Shown: piece after piece, positions 1 through 8,623 of the stretch
Position numbering within the stretch: position 1 is the stretch's first letter
Layout: each line of letters opens with the position of its first letter
Origin: Fusibacter sp. 3D3
Lineage (GTDB): Bacteria > Bacillota > Clostridia > Peptostreptococcales > Acidaminobacteraceae
NCBI RefSeq assembly: GCF_001748365.1
Contig: NZ_BDHH01000004.1
Location: 249,521-313,520, forward strand
DNA length: 64,000 bases
Direction of reading: 5' to 3'
Notes under the pieces: generated by a model
Database searches by the model: none
Told to the model about the DNA's origin: nothing
What the model saw: the letters and a program-made list of their open reading frames with translations, nothing else
Made by a program: the position numbers and the translations under genes

Positions 1-688
1 CATCTTTTTCAATAATCTCTGCGAGAATTTGATATGAAGGTTCTTCTTTTTTGAGTTCGCTTAAAAGCCTTGCGTATTGAATCTTAGTTGCAGATTTATT
101 TGTACTGGTCTTACCGATAATCATGGGTTTACTGAAAAAGAAGCCTTGAAAAAGATGAAATCCCATCTCTTTTGCCTTTAAAAAAATAGCTTCTGTCTCC
201 ACTTTTTCAGCAAGAAGAATTTTCTTGCTCATAAGGGCTTTATAAACAGCAGGGCCAATTGTCTCAAGCGGTGTCAGCATAAGATCGAATTTAATGATAT
301 CTGCATAAGGCACTAATGGATAAACATCATAGTTCTCAACAAAATCATCCAGTGCAATTTTATAACCCATTGCCTTTAACATTTTGATGCGTTCAATAAG
401 CAACTCGTCCACAAGCACATCTTCAAGAACCTCTATAATCAACTTATTAGGTTCTATTAACTCAGAAATGTCTCGCATTAAAAAATCTGCATCGAAATTC
501 ACAAAGGCACGCTTGTTGTCGATAATTTGACTAAACCCTAATTCGTATAACCCACCAACCACACCAGCAGTTGCAGCCAATGAGGATAGCCCATCAAATT
601 TCAAAGATTTATCCGATTTTCTAAATAAAAGTTCATATCCATAAACATCAAGTTTATTGTTGAATATAGGTTGTCTTGCTATAAACAT
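1..688 (-). CDS. EAL/HDOD (YuxH-like) signalling protein, C-terminus outside window
   Basis: The N-terminal 229 residues are visible; the rest lies beyond the window edge. The start (MFIARQPIF) and the YELLFR motif are typical of the two-domain EAL-HDOD family, in which an EAL-like domain precedes an HDOD domain. ALDDF and the later LAEKVET segment match EAL core elements. Such proteins are usually signalling scaffolds rather than proven c-di-GMP phosphodiesterases, so activity cannot be claimed. The start is supported by a GAGGAG ribosome site a few bases upstream. It is transcribed divergently from the HD-domain gene. The HDOD half is not visible, so the full architecture is inferred from the family. 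Confidence 0.85.
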   Translation of the reverse strand, partial: MFIARQPIFNNKLDVYGYELLFRKSDKSLKFDGLSSLAATAGVVGGLYELGFSQIIDNKRAFVNFDADFLMRDISELIEPNKLIIEVLEDVLVDELLIERIKMLKAMGYKIALDDFVENYDVYPLVPYADIIKFDLMLTPLETIGPAVYKALMSKKILLAEKVETEAIFLKAKEMGFHLFQGFFFSKPMIIGKTSTNKSATKIQYARLLSELKKEEPSYQILAEIIEKD

Positions 689-910
689 ACTTTTGCTCCT
701 CGAAATACTGATTTTTGACCTGTATTTACCTTAATATTTACCCTCATCAACTGCTGTCTATGCAATCATTTTAACGAAAACATCTCTATCCAAAGTATAC
801 CATGATTTTAAAGCGTAATAAACGTGAATAATACTACTAAAAATCACTTTCTCGGGTATAATAATATTACTAAGAGCGCTTTTATTATGCACAATCTTCG
901 GAGGTTAAAG

Positions 911-1372
911 TTGAATAGAGACAGGGAGTTTCACGGCATCATCCACGAGATCATCAAAAATAGCGAGTTTCAAAAGACAAAAAAAATACGTCATCATAGT
1001 GATAGCGTATTTCATCATTCCCTTCAAGTAGCCTATTTAAGCTATAAGCTCGCCAAAAAACTCAAATTAGATTATCATTCTGCTGCAAGAGCAGGTCTTT
1101 TACACGACTTTTTTTTATACGATTGGCGTGCACCTAAAAAAAATCGTTTCTTTGAAAAACACGGGTTTACACATGCTAAAGAAGCGCATCGTAATGCTAA
1201 AATGCACTTTAGTCTCAATCCAAAAGAGGAAGATGCTATTTTAAAGCATATGTTTCCGCTCACCATTTCACCGCCTAAAAACAGCATCAGTTGGATTGTG
1301 ACACTTGCAGATAAATACATTTCAATAGCCGAATATGCTCATAAAATTCAAAAAATGCATCATAAAAAATAA
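911..1372 (+). CDS. HD-domain metal-dependent phosphohydrolase family protein
   Basis: A 153-residue protein. I chose the TTG at 911 because GGAGG lies six bases before it; upstream in-frame ATGs have no ribosome site. The HD signature is visible: HH near the N-terminus, then ARAGLLHDFFLYDW with the His-Asp pair, and later a KHMFPL segment. This small cytoplasmic HD family is widespread in Clostridia. HD proteins are usually metal-dependent phosphohydrolases, but the substrate of this subgroup is not established. It lies alone between a divergent EAL gene and a convergent PHP gene. Confidence 0.85.
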   Translation: MNRDREFHGIIHEIIKNSEFQKTKKIRHHSDSVFHHSLQVAYLSYKLAKKLKLDYHSAARAGLLHDFFLYDWRAPKKNRFFEKHGFTHAKEAHRNAKMHFSLNPKEEDAILKHMFPLTISPPKNSISWIVTLADKYISIAEYAHKIQKMHHKK

Positions 1373-1387
1373 AAACAGCCTTGTCTC

Positions 1388-2224
1388 TCAGTATCTTGCG
1401 AGTTTCAAAAGTGCCTCAAATGAAATCTCTCGAGAGGTCACTTTAGGTGTTGCTAATTTTCGAGAGGGGATAAATTGCCCATGATAATCAGAGCCACAAG
1501 TGATTAATAAATTATTTTTTAAACAATAATCTTTATAGTATTCATAGTCCAAAGTCTCTCTGTAATAAGGACTATAGCACTCTATACCACTGAGTCCAAG
1601 GGCTTTAAGTTCATTTAAAATTTCTTTTGAAATAAAATCGCCTTTAAAATAAGCTGGAGGATGCGCCAACACCACAGTATACCCCATAGCCACTAATTCT
1701 GGTAATACTTCTTCAATGGGGTCAAATATGAGTTTTAATCCCATCTCCTCAATAATCGCAAAAAAATCTGTCAAAGACTTGGTAACGCTCATCGTAAACA
1801 AATAATTTTCTGCCTGCCATCCGCCAAGACTTGGGTCTCTTACGAAATTTTCGTAGCCCTTGAGTGAAATTGCTTCATGTTTTTGACTGACGTACTCTAT
1901 CACAGCTCTGTTATGGATTTCTCTAATGCTTCTATTTTTAGCGACACGCTCTAGGAAGCGCGTATCTAGAGGATCTATACCATAGGTGAGTAAATGCAGT
2001 TCTCTATCCATAAAAGTCGCTGAAAGTTCAATCCCCGGTATAAATGCAATACCTTCTCTTTTGGCAATGGTCATCATTTCAATCACGTTATCCATACAAT
2101 CATGATCTGTCACGGAAAATAATTCAATATCATTTGCCTTGATTTCAATTATAAGTTCCTCAGGCGTTAAAGTGCCATCGGAAGCAGTCGTATGAATGTG
2201 TAAATCTACATATTTCTTTTTCAT
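1388..2224 (-). CDS. PHP-domain metal-dependent phosphoesterase (YciV/TrpH-like)
   Basis: A 278-residue protein opening with VDLHIHTTASDGT and followed by VTDHDC, the histidine/aspartate metal motifs of the PHP fold. Later HP and CGSDYHG motifs complete the metal site. Members related to E. coli YciV (RNase AM) remove 5' nucleotides from RNA or act on 3',5'-bisnucleotides. Length fits this family, so it is likely a stand-alone cytoplasmic phosphoesterase or exonuclease. It is transcribed in the same direction as the upstream EamA gene but is separated from it by a 13-bp-stem hairpin. The exact substrate is inferred. Confidence 0.85.
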   Translation of the reverse strand: MKKKYVDLHIHTTASDGTLTPEELIIEIKANDIELFSVTDHDCMDNVIEMMTIAKREGIAFIPGIELSATFMDRELHLLTYGIDPLDTRFLERVAKNRSIREIHNRAVIEYVSQKHEAISLKGYENFVRDPSLGGWQAENYLFTMSVTKSLTDFFAIIEEMGLKLIFDPIEEVLPELVAMGYTVVLAHPPAYFKGDFISKEILNELKALGLSGIECYSPYYRETLDYEYYKDYCLKNNLLITCGSDYHGQFIPSRKLATPKVTSREISFEALLKLARY

Positions 2225-2237
2225 ATCTTCACATCCT

Positions 2238-2268
2238 AAAGCACTTGAATATTCTATTCAAGTGCTTT
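2238..2268 (-). terminator. Hairpin after the EamA gene, probable terminator
   Basis: A perfect 13-bp stem with a five-base loop. The T-rich side lies on the plus strand, and only three Ts follow the stem on the minus strand, so termination of the minus-strand EamA transcript is plausible but not certain. Confidence 0.5.
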
Positions 2269-2292
2269 TCTTATTGTTTTTTGAATAGCAAT

Positions 2293-3192
2293 TTAATCTT
2301 CTGTCAATACTTTAGGTTTTGATTTAAAGGAGATGTTGAGCTCCACAATGAGAATTGCAATAAAAATCAACCCGCACCCCAATAACATCATTTTAGACAT
2401 GTGTTCCTTAAGGAGTAACACGCCAAAAATTGCTGCAAATACAGACTCAAGCGATAGTATAATAGAAGCATGAGATGAAGTCGTATACTTTTGGGCCACT
2501 GTCTGAACTGTAAAACATAAAAACGTTGAAAAAATCGCAGAGTAGAGAATTGCAAACCAAGCTCTTGGAGAGAGTGAAATCGGTATGGGTTCTGTGACAA
2601 AAGCCGCAATTACAAATAAAACAGCTGCCACTGCAATTTGAACAAATGCAAGTTTTATAACGGACATATCCTTGGCAAAGTGTTCAATCGAGAGGATATG
2701 TGCTGCGAATAACAAAGCACATAGAAGCGTTAAACCATCTCCAAGGTTAAAGGAAAAGCCTTGATAACTGATAAGACCAATCCCTAATATTGTCATTAAA
2801 CTTCCAACTAACGCTTTTATTCCGGGTATCTTTTTGTAAAAAACCCAAGAGAGAAAAGGTACCATCACCACATAAGTCGCCGTTAAAAACCCCTGTTTGG
2901 ATGCCGTCGTGTACTGTAAACCTATGGTTTGCGCCGAAAATGCTAAAAACAGAATAATCCCCACTACGGAGCCTTTCTTAATATCTGCTCTAGACAATTT
3001 TCCAATCCATTTAAAGAGAAATAGATAAAGGAACAGTGCCGCTAATACAAAGCGGATGGCCATTAAAAACATTGGCGTAACCGTATTGAGTGCATCTTTA
3101 ACAGCCACAAAGCCGCCACCCCATACTGCTGCAACAAATAACAGACTCAAATCAGATAAATACTTTTGCTGATTTTTTGATAGTCGACTCAT
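2293..3192 (-). CDS. EamA-family DMT transporter
   Basis: A 299-residue, very hydrophobic protein with about ten predicted membrane helices arranged as two EamA repeats. The early segment with AAVWGGGFVAVKDAL is typical of the drug/metabolite transporter superfamily. I start at the ATG (MSRLSKNQ) preceded by GGGGG eight bases upstream; a longer frame upstream has no ribosome site. It is probably an inner-membrane exporter of amino acids or other small metabolites, but the substrate cannot be read from sequence. It is followed by a hairpin and a same-strand PHP gene. Confidence 0.88.
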   Translation of the reverse strand: MSRLSKNQQKYLSDLSLLFVAAVWGGGFVAVKDALNTVTPMFLMAIRFVLAALFLYLFLFKWIGKLSRADIKKGSVVGIILFLAFSAQTIGLQYTTASKQGFLTATYVVMVPFLSWVFYKKIPGIKALVGSLMTILGIGLISYQGFSFNLGDGLTLLCALLFAAHILSIEHFAKDMSVIKLAFVQIAVAAVLFVIAAFVTEPIPISLSPRAWFAILYSAIFSTFLCFTVQTVAQKYTTSSHASIILSLESVFAAIFGVLLLKEHMSKMMLLGCGLIFIAILIVELNISFKSKPKVLTED

Positions 3193-3304
3193 AATGATAT
3201 CCCCCAAATTATAATCTGTAGACGCCCTAAATTTATATCTAAAAATATCATACCAATTTTTTGATACTCTATAAAGCAAGTTATATTAAATTTTAATCAT
3301 TTTT

Positions 3305-4408
3305 TTAGAGTCTGTTTTGGATTTCATCTGAGATGATCTGATCTTTCGATGTTTTTTTGGACTGATAAAGAATATCATCTGCTCTTGAAAGTGCATCATC
3401 TACATGATTTGACTTGGTAAGCCTACTGACGCCACCACTTAACGAAATTTTCATGCCACCACCAACTTCAATTGATTTAATTTGTGTATTCATATCACTT
3501 AATGTTGCCATAACACTTTCTATTTCAGATCCGATAAAGACAAGCACAAACTCATCGCCACCGTAGCGTCCTGCAAAGCCGTTATCCGTCATACCATTCG
3601 CCATTATACTTGCAATCTGCTTAAGTATTTTATCCCCGATCACATGTCCTTTCGTGTCATTTACTTGCTTAAAATTATCCACATCTACAAGCGCCAGTCT
3701 AATCGCTTCCTGAGACTCTAGAGACTGCCAAAGGGATTGCAATTGATCAAAAATATACCTTCTATTATATAAACCCGTCAAATCATCTTTTATGGTCATC
3801 TCAAACAAGGCCTGATTTTTTTGTATGAGTATTTCACTGTATGCATCAAGCGTTTGTTTCTCTTTTCTATAGGCGTTTGAAAAGACAATTAGCAATATTG
3901 AAGAAGCAATAATCGTCATCGGAATTTGAAGCAAATTATCTAAAAAAAGGACCTTAGTCGGCGTGTTCAAAAATATTTCAGGATAGAATGCGTTTATACA
4001 TAGAAGCAGTATTATCGTTATAATCTCAGCCGCAATAAAAAAGACTCTCTGAAATCCTTTACAAACAAAACAAATAGAAATACAGATCAGAAAAGCGTAT
4101 CCCATGGTTGAAGCAGTCGCACCACCCGCATAAAACCAGCCATCAGGTAAGAACACAAAAATAATTTCTGAAAAGATAACACCCTTAACTAAAGAGATCA
4201 CATGCTTTCTTACATGCCTCTCCTCAAGTGTCATATAAACACCAATTATGGATGATACAATCAGCACAAGCCATTTATAATTGGCTTTAAAGGGAAAATC
4301 AATCAAAACATTATTGACGAGATTCAAGCAGCCTAGAACGATCCCGAATACAAGCATGTAAACAAACAAACGCTCTTCTATTGCCAAGGCTTTAATTTTC
4401 TTTGCCAT
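3305..4408 (-). CDS. Membrane-anchored diguanylate cyclase (GGDEF)
   Basis: A 367-residue protein. The N-terminal half has five to six hydrophobic helices forming a membrane sensor region. The C-terminal part is a GGDEF domain with DDLTGLYNRR at its start, DVDNFKQVND and an intact GRYGGDEF active site, so it should make cyclic di-GMP. I see no RxxD inhibitory motif just before GGDEF. The start is the ATG of MAKKIKAL, with AGAGG seven bases upstream. It stands alone, divergent from the antiporter gene. The signal sensed is unknown. Confidence 0.88.
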   Translation of the reverse strand: MAKKIKALAIEERLFVYMLVFGIVLGCLNLVNNVLIDFPFKANYKWLVLIVSSIIGVYMTLEERHVRKHVISLVKGVIFSEIIFVFLPDGWFYAGGATASTMGYAFLICISICFVCKGFQRVFFIAAEIITIILLLCINAFYPEIFLNTPTKVLFLDNLLQIPMTIIASSILLIVFSNAYRKEKQTLDAYSEILIQKNQALFEMTIKDDLTGLYNRRYIFDQLQSLWQSLESQEAIRLALVDVDNFKQVNDTKGHVIGDKILKQIASIMANGMTDNGFAGRYGGDEFVLVFIGSEIESVMATLSDMNTQIKSIEVGGGMKISLSGGVSRLTKSNHVDDALSRADDILYQSKKTSKDQIISDEIQNRL

Positions 4409-4652
4409 AAGCCATCCTCTTTTTATTAACCTTTTTTTGGTATTCAAATCTCTATTTAAGATTCTAGACCTATTCTACCAAATTTATTGCGCTCATGCAT
4501 TATAATATGTAAGGATTGACTTAAAGAGGGGTATTTTATTAAGGTCTTGTAAGCATTTCGATGATTTTCACTTTTTTTTACGAAAAACAGTTGATTTTTT
4601 GAACCAAAGGCATACAATAAATGCTGTGACTTTAAATAAAGGAGTGTTGTAT

Positions 4653-5825
4653 ATGAACCCTTTCATTAATCTTGGATTAGCATTAATTGTAGGCGTCATT
4701 TGTGGAAAACTCATGAACAAGATTAAAGTACCCGCTGTTGCTGGCTATATTATCGGAGGATTAATCCTTGGCGCCTCCGGTCTTAGAATTCTAAACGGCG
4801 ACACCATTAATCAACTGGCTTTTCTGAGTGATTTTGCGCTTTGTGTAATTGCTTTTAATATCGGAAGTGAACTCGAACTTTCCGTTATTAGGCAACTTGG
4901 AAAATCCATTTTTATCATTGCTTTCTTCGAAGCCTTTGGCGCGTTTATTTTAGTAACGGGTGTTTCTTATTTTCTCACTAAAGACTTCGCCATTTCGTTA
5001 ATTCTCGGATCCGTGTCCGCTGCGACAGCGCCTGCTGCTACAGTAATGGTTTTAAGAGAACTCAATGCTAAAGGCCCACTTACAAGTACCTTACTTGGTG
5101 TTGTTGCAGTGGATGATGCAATCTGTCTCGTCATTTATGCCATGGCGGCATCCGTCGCAAAAGTATTTGTAAATCATGAAGTCATTACGCTGCAAAAAAT
5201 ACTCATATTGCCCATTCAAGAGATTGTTTTTTCAGTTCTTGTAGGTGCAATACTAGGCTTATTGATGACTGCTTTGATCCAATATTCTAAGAGAGATTCT
5301 GAGCTTTTACCATTTGTAATTGGCACCTTACTTCTTCTTGTGGGCATCGCCACTCATTTTGGGCTCTCACCACTATTGACTGCAATGGCGATGGGTGCAA
5401 CTGTGGCCAATATTTCGCCACAAAAAATTAAGGCATTTACGATCTTAGAGCACTTTTCACCACCTGTTGTAGCCGCTTTCTTCGTCCTTGCTGGCGCGAG
5501 ATTAAATTTCGCCTATATCCCACAGATTGGTTTACTCGGTGTGGCATACCTCGTTTTTAGAATCCTTGGAAAACTGGCTGGCGCATCGCTGGGTGCAACG
5601 ATTTCAAAAGCACCTGCCAATGTAAAAAAATACATCGGGCTTGGCTTGTTGTCTCAAGTCGGGGTTGCTGTTGGTCTTGCTATTACCGTTAGCAGAGAAT
5701 TTCCAGACACAGACATCGGTTCCATTGTCGTGACCATATTACTTGCAACTACCATCATCACCGAAATTATTGGCCCGATTGCCACAAAATATGCCGTTAC
5801 CAAAGCCGATGAGACACATGTCTAA
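4653..5825 (+). CDS. CPA2-family cation/proton antiporter
   Basis: A 390-residue protein with about 12 hydrophobic helices. It has the CPA2 features IIGGLILGASGL near the N-terminus and VAVDDAICLVIY in the transport core, where the adjacent aspartates are typical of electrogenic Na+/H+ exchangers of the NapA/KefB group. There is no C-terminal RCK/TrkA domain, so it is the short form. The ATG at 4653 has AAAGGAG eight bases upstream. The next gene encodes a PII-like protein and may supply the missing regulatory function. The transported ion is inferred from family only. Confidence 0.88.
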   Translation: MNPFINLGLALIVGVICGKLMNKIKVPAVAGYIIGGLILGASGLRILNGDTINQLAFLSDFALCVIAFNIGSELELSVIRQLGKSIFIIAFFEAFGAFILVTGVSYFLTKDFAISLILGSVSAATAPAATVMVLRELNAKGPLTSTLLGVVAVDDAICLVIYAMAASVAKVFVNHEVITLQKILILPIQEIVFSVLVGAILGLLMTALIQYSKRDSELLPFVIGTLLLLVGIATHFGLSPLLTAMAMGATVANISPQKIKAFTILEHFSPPVVAAFFVLAGARLNFAYIPQIGLLGVAYLVFRILGKLAGASLGATISKAPANVKKYIGLGLLSQVGVAVGLAITVSREFPDTDIGSIVVTILLATTIITEIIGPIATKYAVTKADETHV

Positions 5826-5905
5826 TTATTTATAATTTTCATTCGGTAAAGGATAGTTATCAGATACAAAATATGTTAAAATTTTATTTAAGGAGGATGA
5901 ATCCT

Positions 5906-6262
5906 ATGAATTATGCACTATTCCTCATATTAAATGATGTCGACAGATTAAAGGATATTCACAAAATTTTATTTGCTTTAGGCTGTGGGGCAACCACTTT
6001 AGATAGTGAAGGTATGGGCAGGGTGTTATTAGAACACAATGTTGATGTGCCAATTTTTGCAGGTCTTAGAAAACTAGTTGAAGGTGATAAGCCTTACAAT
6101 AAGACTATCATTAGTATCATACACAGCGAGGAAAAACTTAGAAAAGTCATCGATCGCATTAAAGAAGAACTCAAAATGGATACAATTAATAAAAATGGAA
6201 TTGGTTATATTTTCGTATTGCCCGTTTTAGAATGTCACGGCTACCAAATACCAGACAAATAA
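5906..6262 (+). CDS. PII-like small protein next to CPA2 antiporter
   Basis: A 118-residue protein starting at an ATG with AGGAGG nine bases upstream. The pattern is an N-terminal beta strand (MNYALFLILND), a helix (DRLKDIHKILFALG), then a Gly-rich turn and two more strand-helix units. This resembles the ferredoxin-like fold of PII/CutA1-like regulators. It ends with CHGYQIPDK. No canonical PII nucleotide-binding motif can be assigned with certainty. It lies 80 bases after a CPA2 antiporter gene and before a terminator, so it may control that transporter. The function is inferred from context. Confidence 0.6.
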   Translation: MNYALFLILNDVDRLKDIHKILFALGCGATTLDSEGMGRVLLEHNVDVPIFAGLRKLVEGDKPYNKTIISIIHSEEKLRKVIDRIKEELKMDTINKNGIGYIFVLPVLECHGYQIPDK

Positions 6263-6263
6263 A

Positions 6264-6314
6264 AAAAAGATGCCTAGTGCCCTTTATCCTTAAAGGGTGT
6301 TGGACATCTTTTTT
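6264..6314 (+). terminator. Rho-independent terminator of the antiporter/PII-like unit
   Basis: An A-rich arm begins immediately after the stop codon and pairs with a T-rich arm ending in a T run. An inner CCCTTT/AAAGGG pairing closes the top. Confidence 0.85.
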
Positions 6315-6321
6315 ACTTTTC

Positions 6322-6480
6322 GAATTGACGCAGAGATGGGACATTTAATGCACACCCCGTTTTAACTTGCAGAAAATGTTCTAGATCAAGGAAAGAGAAA
6401 GACACGGACTCGTAGCGTATATAGACATACGTGAGAGGTCGTGTCTTTTGAATTGACGCAGAGATAGGGCATTTAATGCA
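6322..6480 (+). repeat. 31-bp direct repeat pair flanking a long hairpin
   Basis: Two 31-base copies, at 6322-6352 and 6450-6480, differ at two positions. Between them, 6397-6448 folds into a long stem (AAAGACACG paired with CGTGTCTTT and an inner CTCGTA/TACGTGAG pairing). A 12-base inverted pair at 6360-6371 and 6477-6488 encloses the hairpin, and a further 10-bp stem with a TTTT loop sits at 6488-6511. No ORF is supported. It may be a small structured RNA or a remnant mobile repeat; neither is proven. Confidence 0.6.
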
Positions 6481-6511
6481 AGTTAAAAGGGTACACCTTT
6501 TGGTGTACCCT

Positions 6512-6866
6512 CCGATAGCAGCTGGTGATTTAAAACCTTAAAACAACTTTTAAAAACTTAACTCTGAAAATTTAAATATCTATCAAACGCATTAAACCTA
6601 CAATTTTGTTACTAATTTCTCATTAATACATTAGTGACTTAACATACAGTTCTTGTTTGACATTAACTTTTTTCGAAAACTAATTTCTTAAAAACAACTT
6701 CAAAACGATCATGCGCTTACAAATCTATGTTCCAATTTGCAAGTATTGAAAAAAACTTTAATCCCAGCTCTATCTAAGAAGAGTTTCCTTCCTAGTTTAT
6801 TCATACCCTTCACTTTTTAAGTTAAACATTTTTATGAAAAAATTGTTTTTCTTTTTGTAATAGCAC
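6512..6866. other. AT-rich intergenic stretch, no gene seen
   Basis: About 355 bases upstream of prfC with no credible reading frame, strong hairpin or RNA gene. I see only AT-rich leader sequence before the prfC promoter. Confidence 0.6.
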
Positions 6867-6895
6867 TTGACATGACATTGCAAAAAAGATAACCT
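6867..6895 (+). promoter_or_regulatory. Likely sigma-A promoter of prfC
   Basis: TTGACA at 6867-6872 and TAACCT at 6890-6895 are separated by exactly 17 bases. They lie about 48 bases before the prfC start codon. Confidence 0.6.
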
Positions 6896-6942
6896 TTATG
6901 AGGTTAACCATATTGATTTTTATAAATAGAAGGAAGAAAACA

Positions 6943-8544
6943 ATGTCAAATACAAACAATAGTTTTATTCACGAGGTTCAGCGTAGACGCACTTTTGCAA
7001 TCATTTCCCATCCGGATGCTGGAAAAACTACTTTAACTGAAAAATTCTTACTCTACGGCGGCGCTATTCGAGAAGCAGGCTCTGTTAAATCCAGACGTGC
7101 ACAAAAGCATGCTGTATCAGACTGGATGGAGATTGAGAAACAAAGAGGCATCTCCGTAACCTCAAGTGTACTCCAATTTGAATATAATAATTACTGCATC
7201 AATATATTAGATACACCTGGCCATCAAGATTTTAGTGAGGATACTTACCGTACGCTCATGGCTGCCGATAGTGCTGTCATGGTCATTGACGGTGCAAAAG
7301 GGGTTGAAGCTCAAACAAAAAAACTCTTTCAAGTTTGTAAAATGAGAGGTATTCCAATCTTTACATTTATCAACAAAATGGATCGACAGGGTAAAGATCC
7401 CTTTGAACTCATGGAAGAGCTTGAAAAGGTTCTGGGCATTAGATCGTGTCCTATCAACTGGCCTATAGGCTCTGGTAAAAACTTTAAAGGCGTTTATAAT
7501 AGACAAAAACAATTAATTGAGCTCTTCTCTGAAGGGAACCATGGACAGGCCATGGTCAAAACAATAAAAGGTGATGTCACCAATGCAGAATTCAAAACCC
7601 TTCTTGGTGAAACGTTGCATAAACAACTTTTAGATGATATAGAACTCCTAGACATTGCTGGTGACGATTTCAATTTAGAGCAAATTCTAAGTGGCAACTT
7701 AACCCCTGTCTTTTTTGGAAGTGCCCTCACCAATTTTGGTGTGGAACCCTTTCTCGAAGACTTCTTAGAAATCTCTACATCACCACAAGCTAGAGCGAGT
7801 AATCTTGGGCATATAAAACCTGAATCGGAAGATTTCTCAGGCTTTATATTTAAAATCCAAGCGAATATGAACCCAGCGCATCGTGATAGAATTGCATTTC
7901 TTCGAATCTGCTCTGGCAAATTTGAAAAAGGCATGTCTGTAAACCATGTCCAAAAAGGGAAAAAAGTTAAACTTGCGCAACCCCAACAATTTCTTGCCCA
8001 AGATCGCGTTATCGTTGAAACGGCTTATCCTGGAGATATCATTGGCATTCATGATCCTGGCATATTTAACATTGGTGATACCCTTTCGGAGAACTCAACA
8101 GAACTCAAGTATGCTGACATCCCACAATTTGCGCCAGAACATTTTGCAAAGGTTTCCATTAAGAATTCACTTAAGCGCAAACAATTTATCAAGGGCATTT
8201 CACAACTTGCTGAAGAAGGTTCTATCCAAGTTTACAGAAGACCCAATATCGGTGTTGAAGAATTGATCGTCGGCGTCGTCGGTGCACTTCAATTTGAAGT
8301 GCTTGAATATAGACTTAAAAATGAATACGATGTCGAGATCCTCATGCAATCACTGCCATACCGTTACATTAGATGGATTGAAATGGATCAATTTGATGCT
8401 AAAAAATTCTCAATGACTATGGATACCATGCTTGTTGAAAACGAAGAGGGTCAACCTATTCTCTTATTCCAAAACGAATGGTCCATAAGACAAGTTGAAG
8501 AGCGTAATAAAAAAGCAAAATTGCATGAAACTTCAATTTTCTAA
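6943..8544 (+). CDS. prfC: Peptide chain release factor 3
   Basis: A 533-residue translational GTPase. The G1 loop HPDAGKTT is at residues 23-30, the G3 DTPGHQD follows, and the NKMD G4 element is present. The phrase GGAIREAGSVKSRR is typical of RF3 and distinguishes it from EF-G. After the G domain come domain II and an RF3-type C-terminal domain ending around FQNEWSIRQVEER. RF3 removes RF1/RF2 from the ribosome after termination, using GTP, in the cytosol. The ATG at 6943 follows AGGAAG. It is a single-gene unit with its own promoter and a terminator shared with topB. Confidence 0.97.
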   Translation: MSNTNNSFIHEVQRRRTFAIISHPDAGKTTLTEKFLLYGGAIREAGSVKSRRAQKHAVSDWMEIEKQRGISVTSSVLQFEYNNYCINILDTPGHQDFSEDTYRTLMAADSAVMVIDGAKGVEAQTKKLFQVCKMRGIPIFTFINKMDRQGKDPFELMEELEKVLGIRSCPINWPIGSGKNFKGVYNRQKQLIELFSEGNHGQAMVKTIKGDVTNAEFKTLLGETLHKQLLDDIELLDIAGDDFNLEQILSGNLTPVFFGSALTNFGVEPFLEDFLEISTSPQARASNLGHIKPESEDFSGFIFKIQANMNPAHRDRIAFLRICSGKFEKGMSVNHVQKGKKVKLAQPQQFLAQDRVIVETAYPGDIIGIHDPGIFNIGDTLSENSTELKYADIPQFAPEHFAKVSIKNSLKRKQFIKGISQLAEEGSIQVYRRPNIGVEELIVGVVGALQFEVLEYRLKNEYDVEILMQSLPYRYIRWIEMDQFDAKKFSMTMDTMLVENEEGQPILLFQNEWSIRQVEERNKKAKLHETSIF

Positions 8545-8570
8545 AGATTTTTAATGTGTCAAAAAACAGA

Positions 8571-8613
8571 AAGCCCTATACCCTTAACTTACTTAAAGGA
8601 ATAGGGCTTTTTA
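8571..8613. terminator. Terminator between convergent prfC and topB
   Basis: AAGCCCTAT pairs with ATAGGGCTT across a 20-base loop, followed by a T run. A-rich sequence on the other side would let it serve topB too. Confidence 0.8.
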
Positions 8614-8623
8614 TAAGCTCATG

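Noticed and set aside
7946..8266. Plus-strand frame within prfC
   Set aside because: It is a shadow frame inside a clear prfC gene with no ribosome site.
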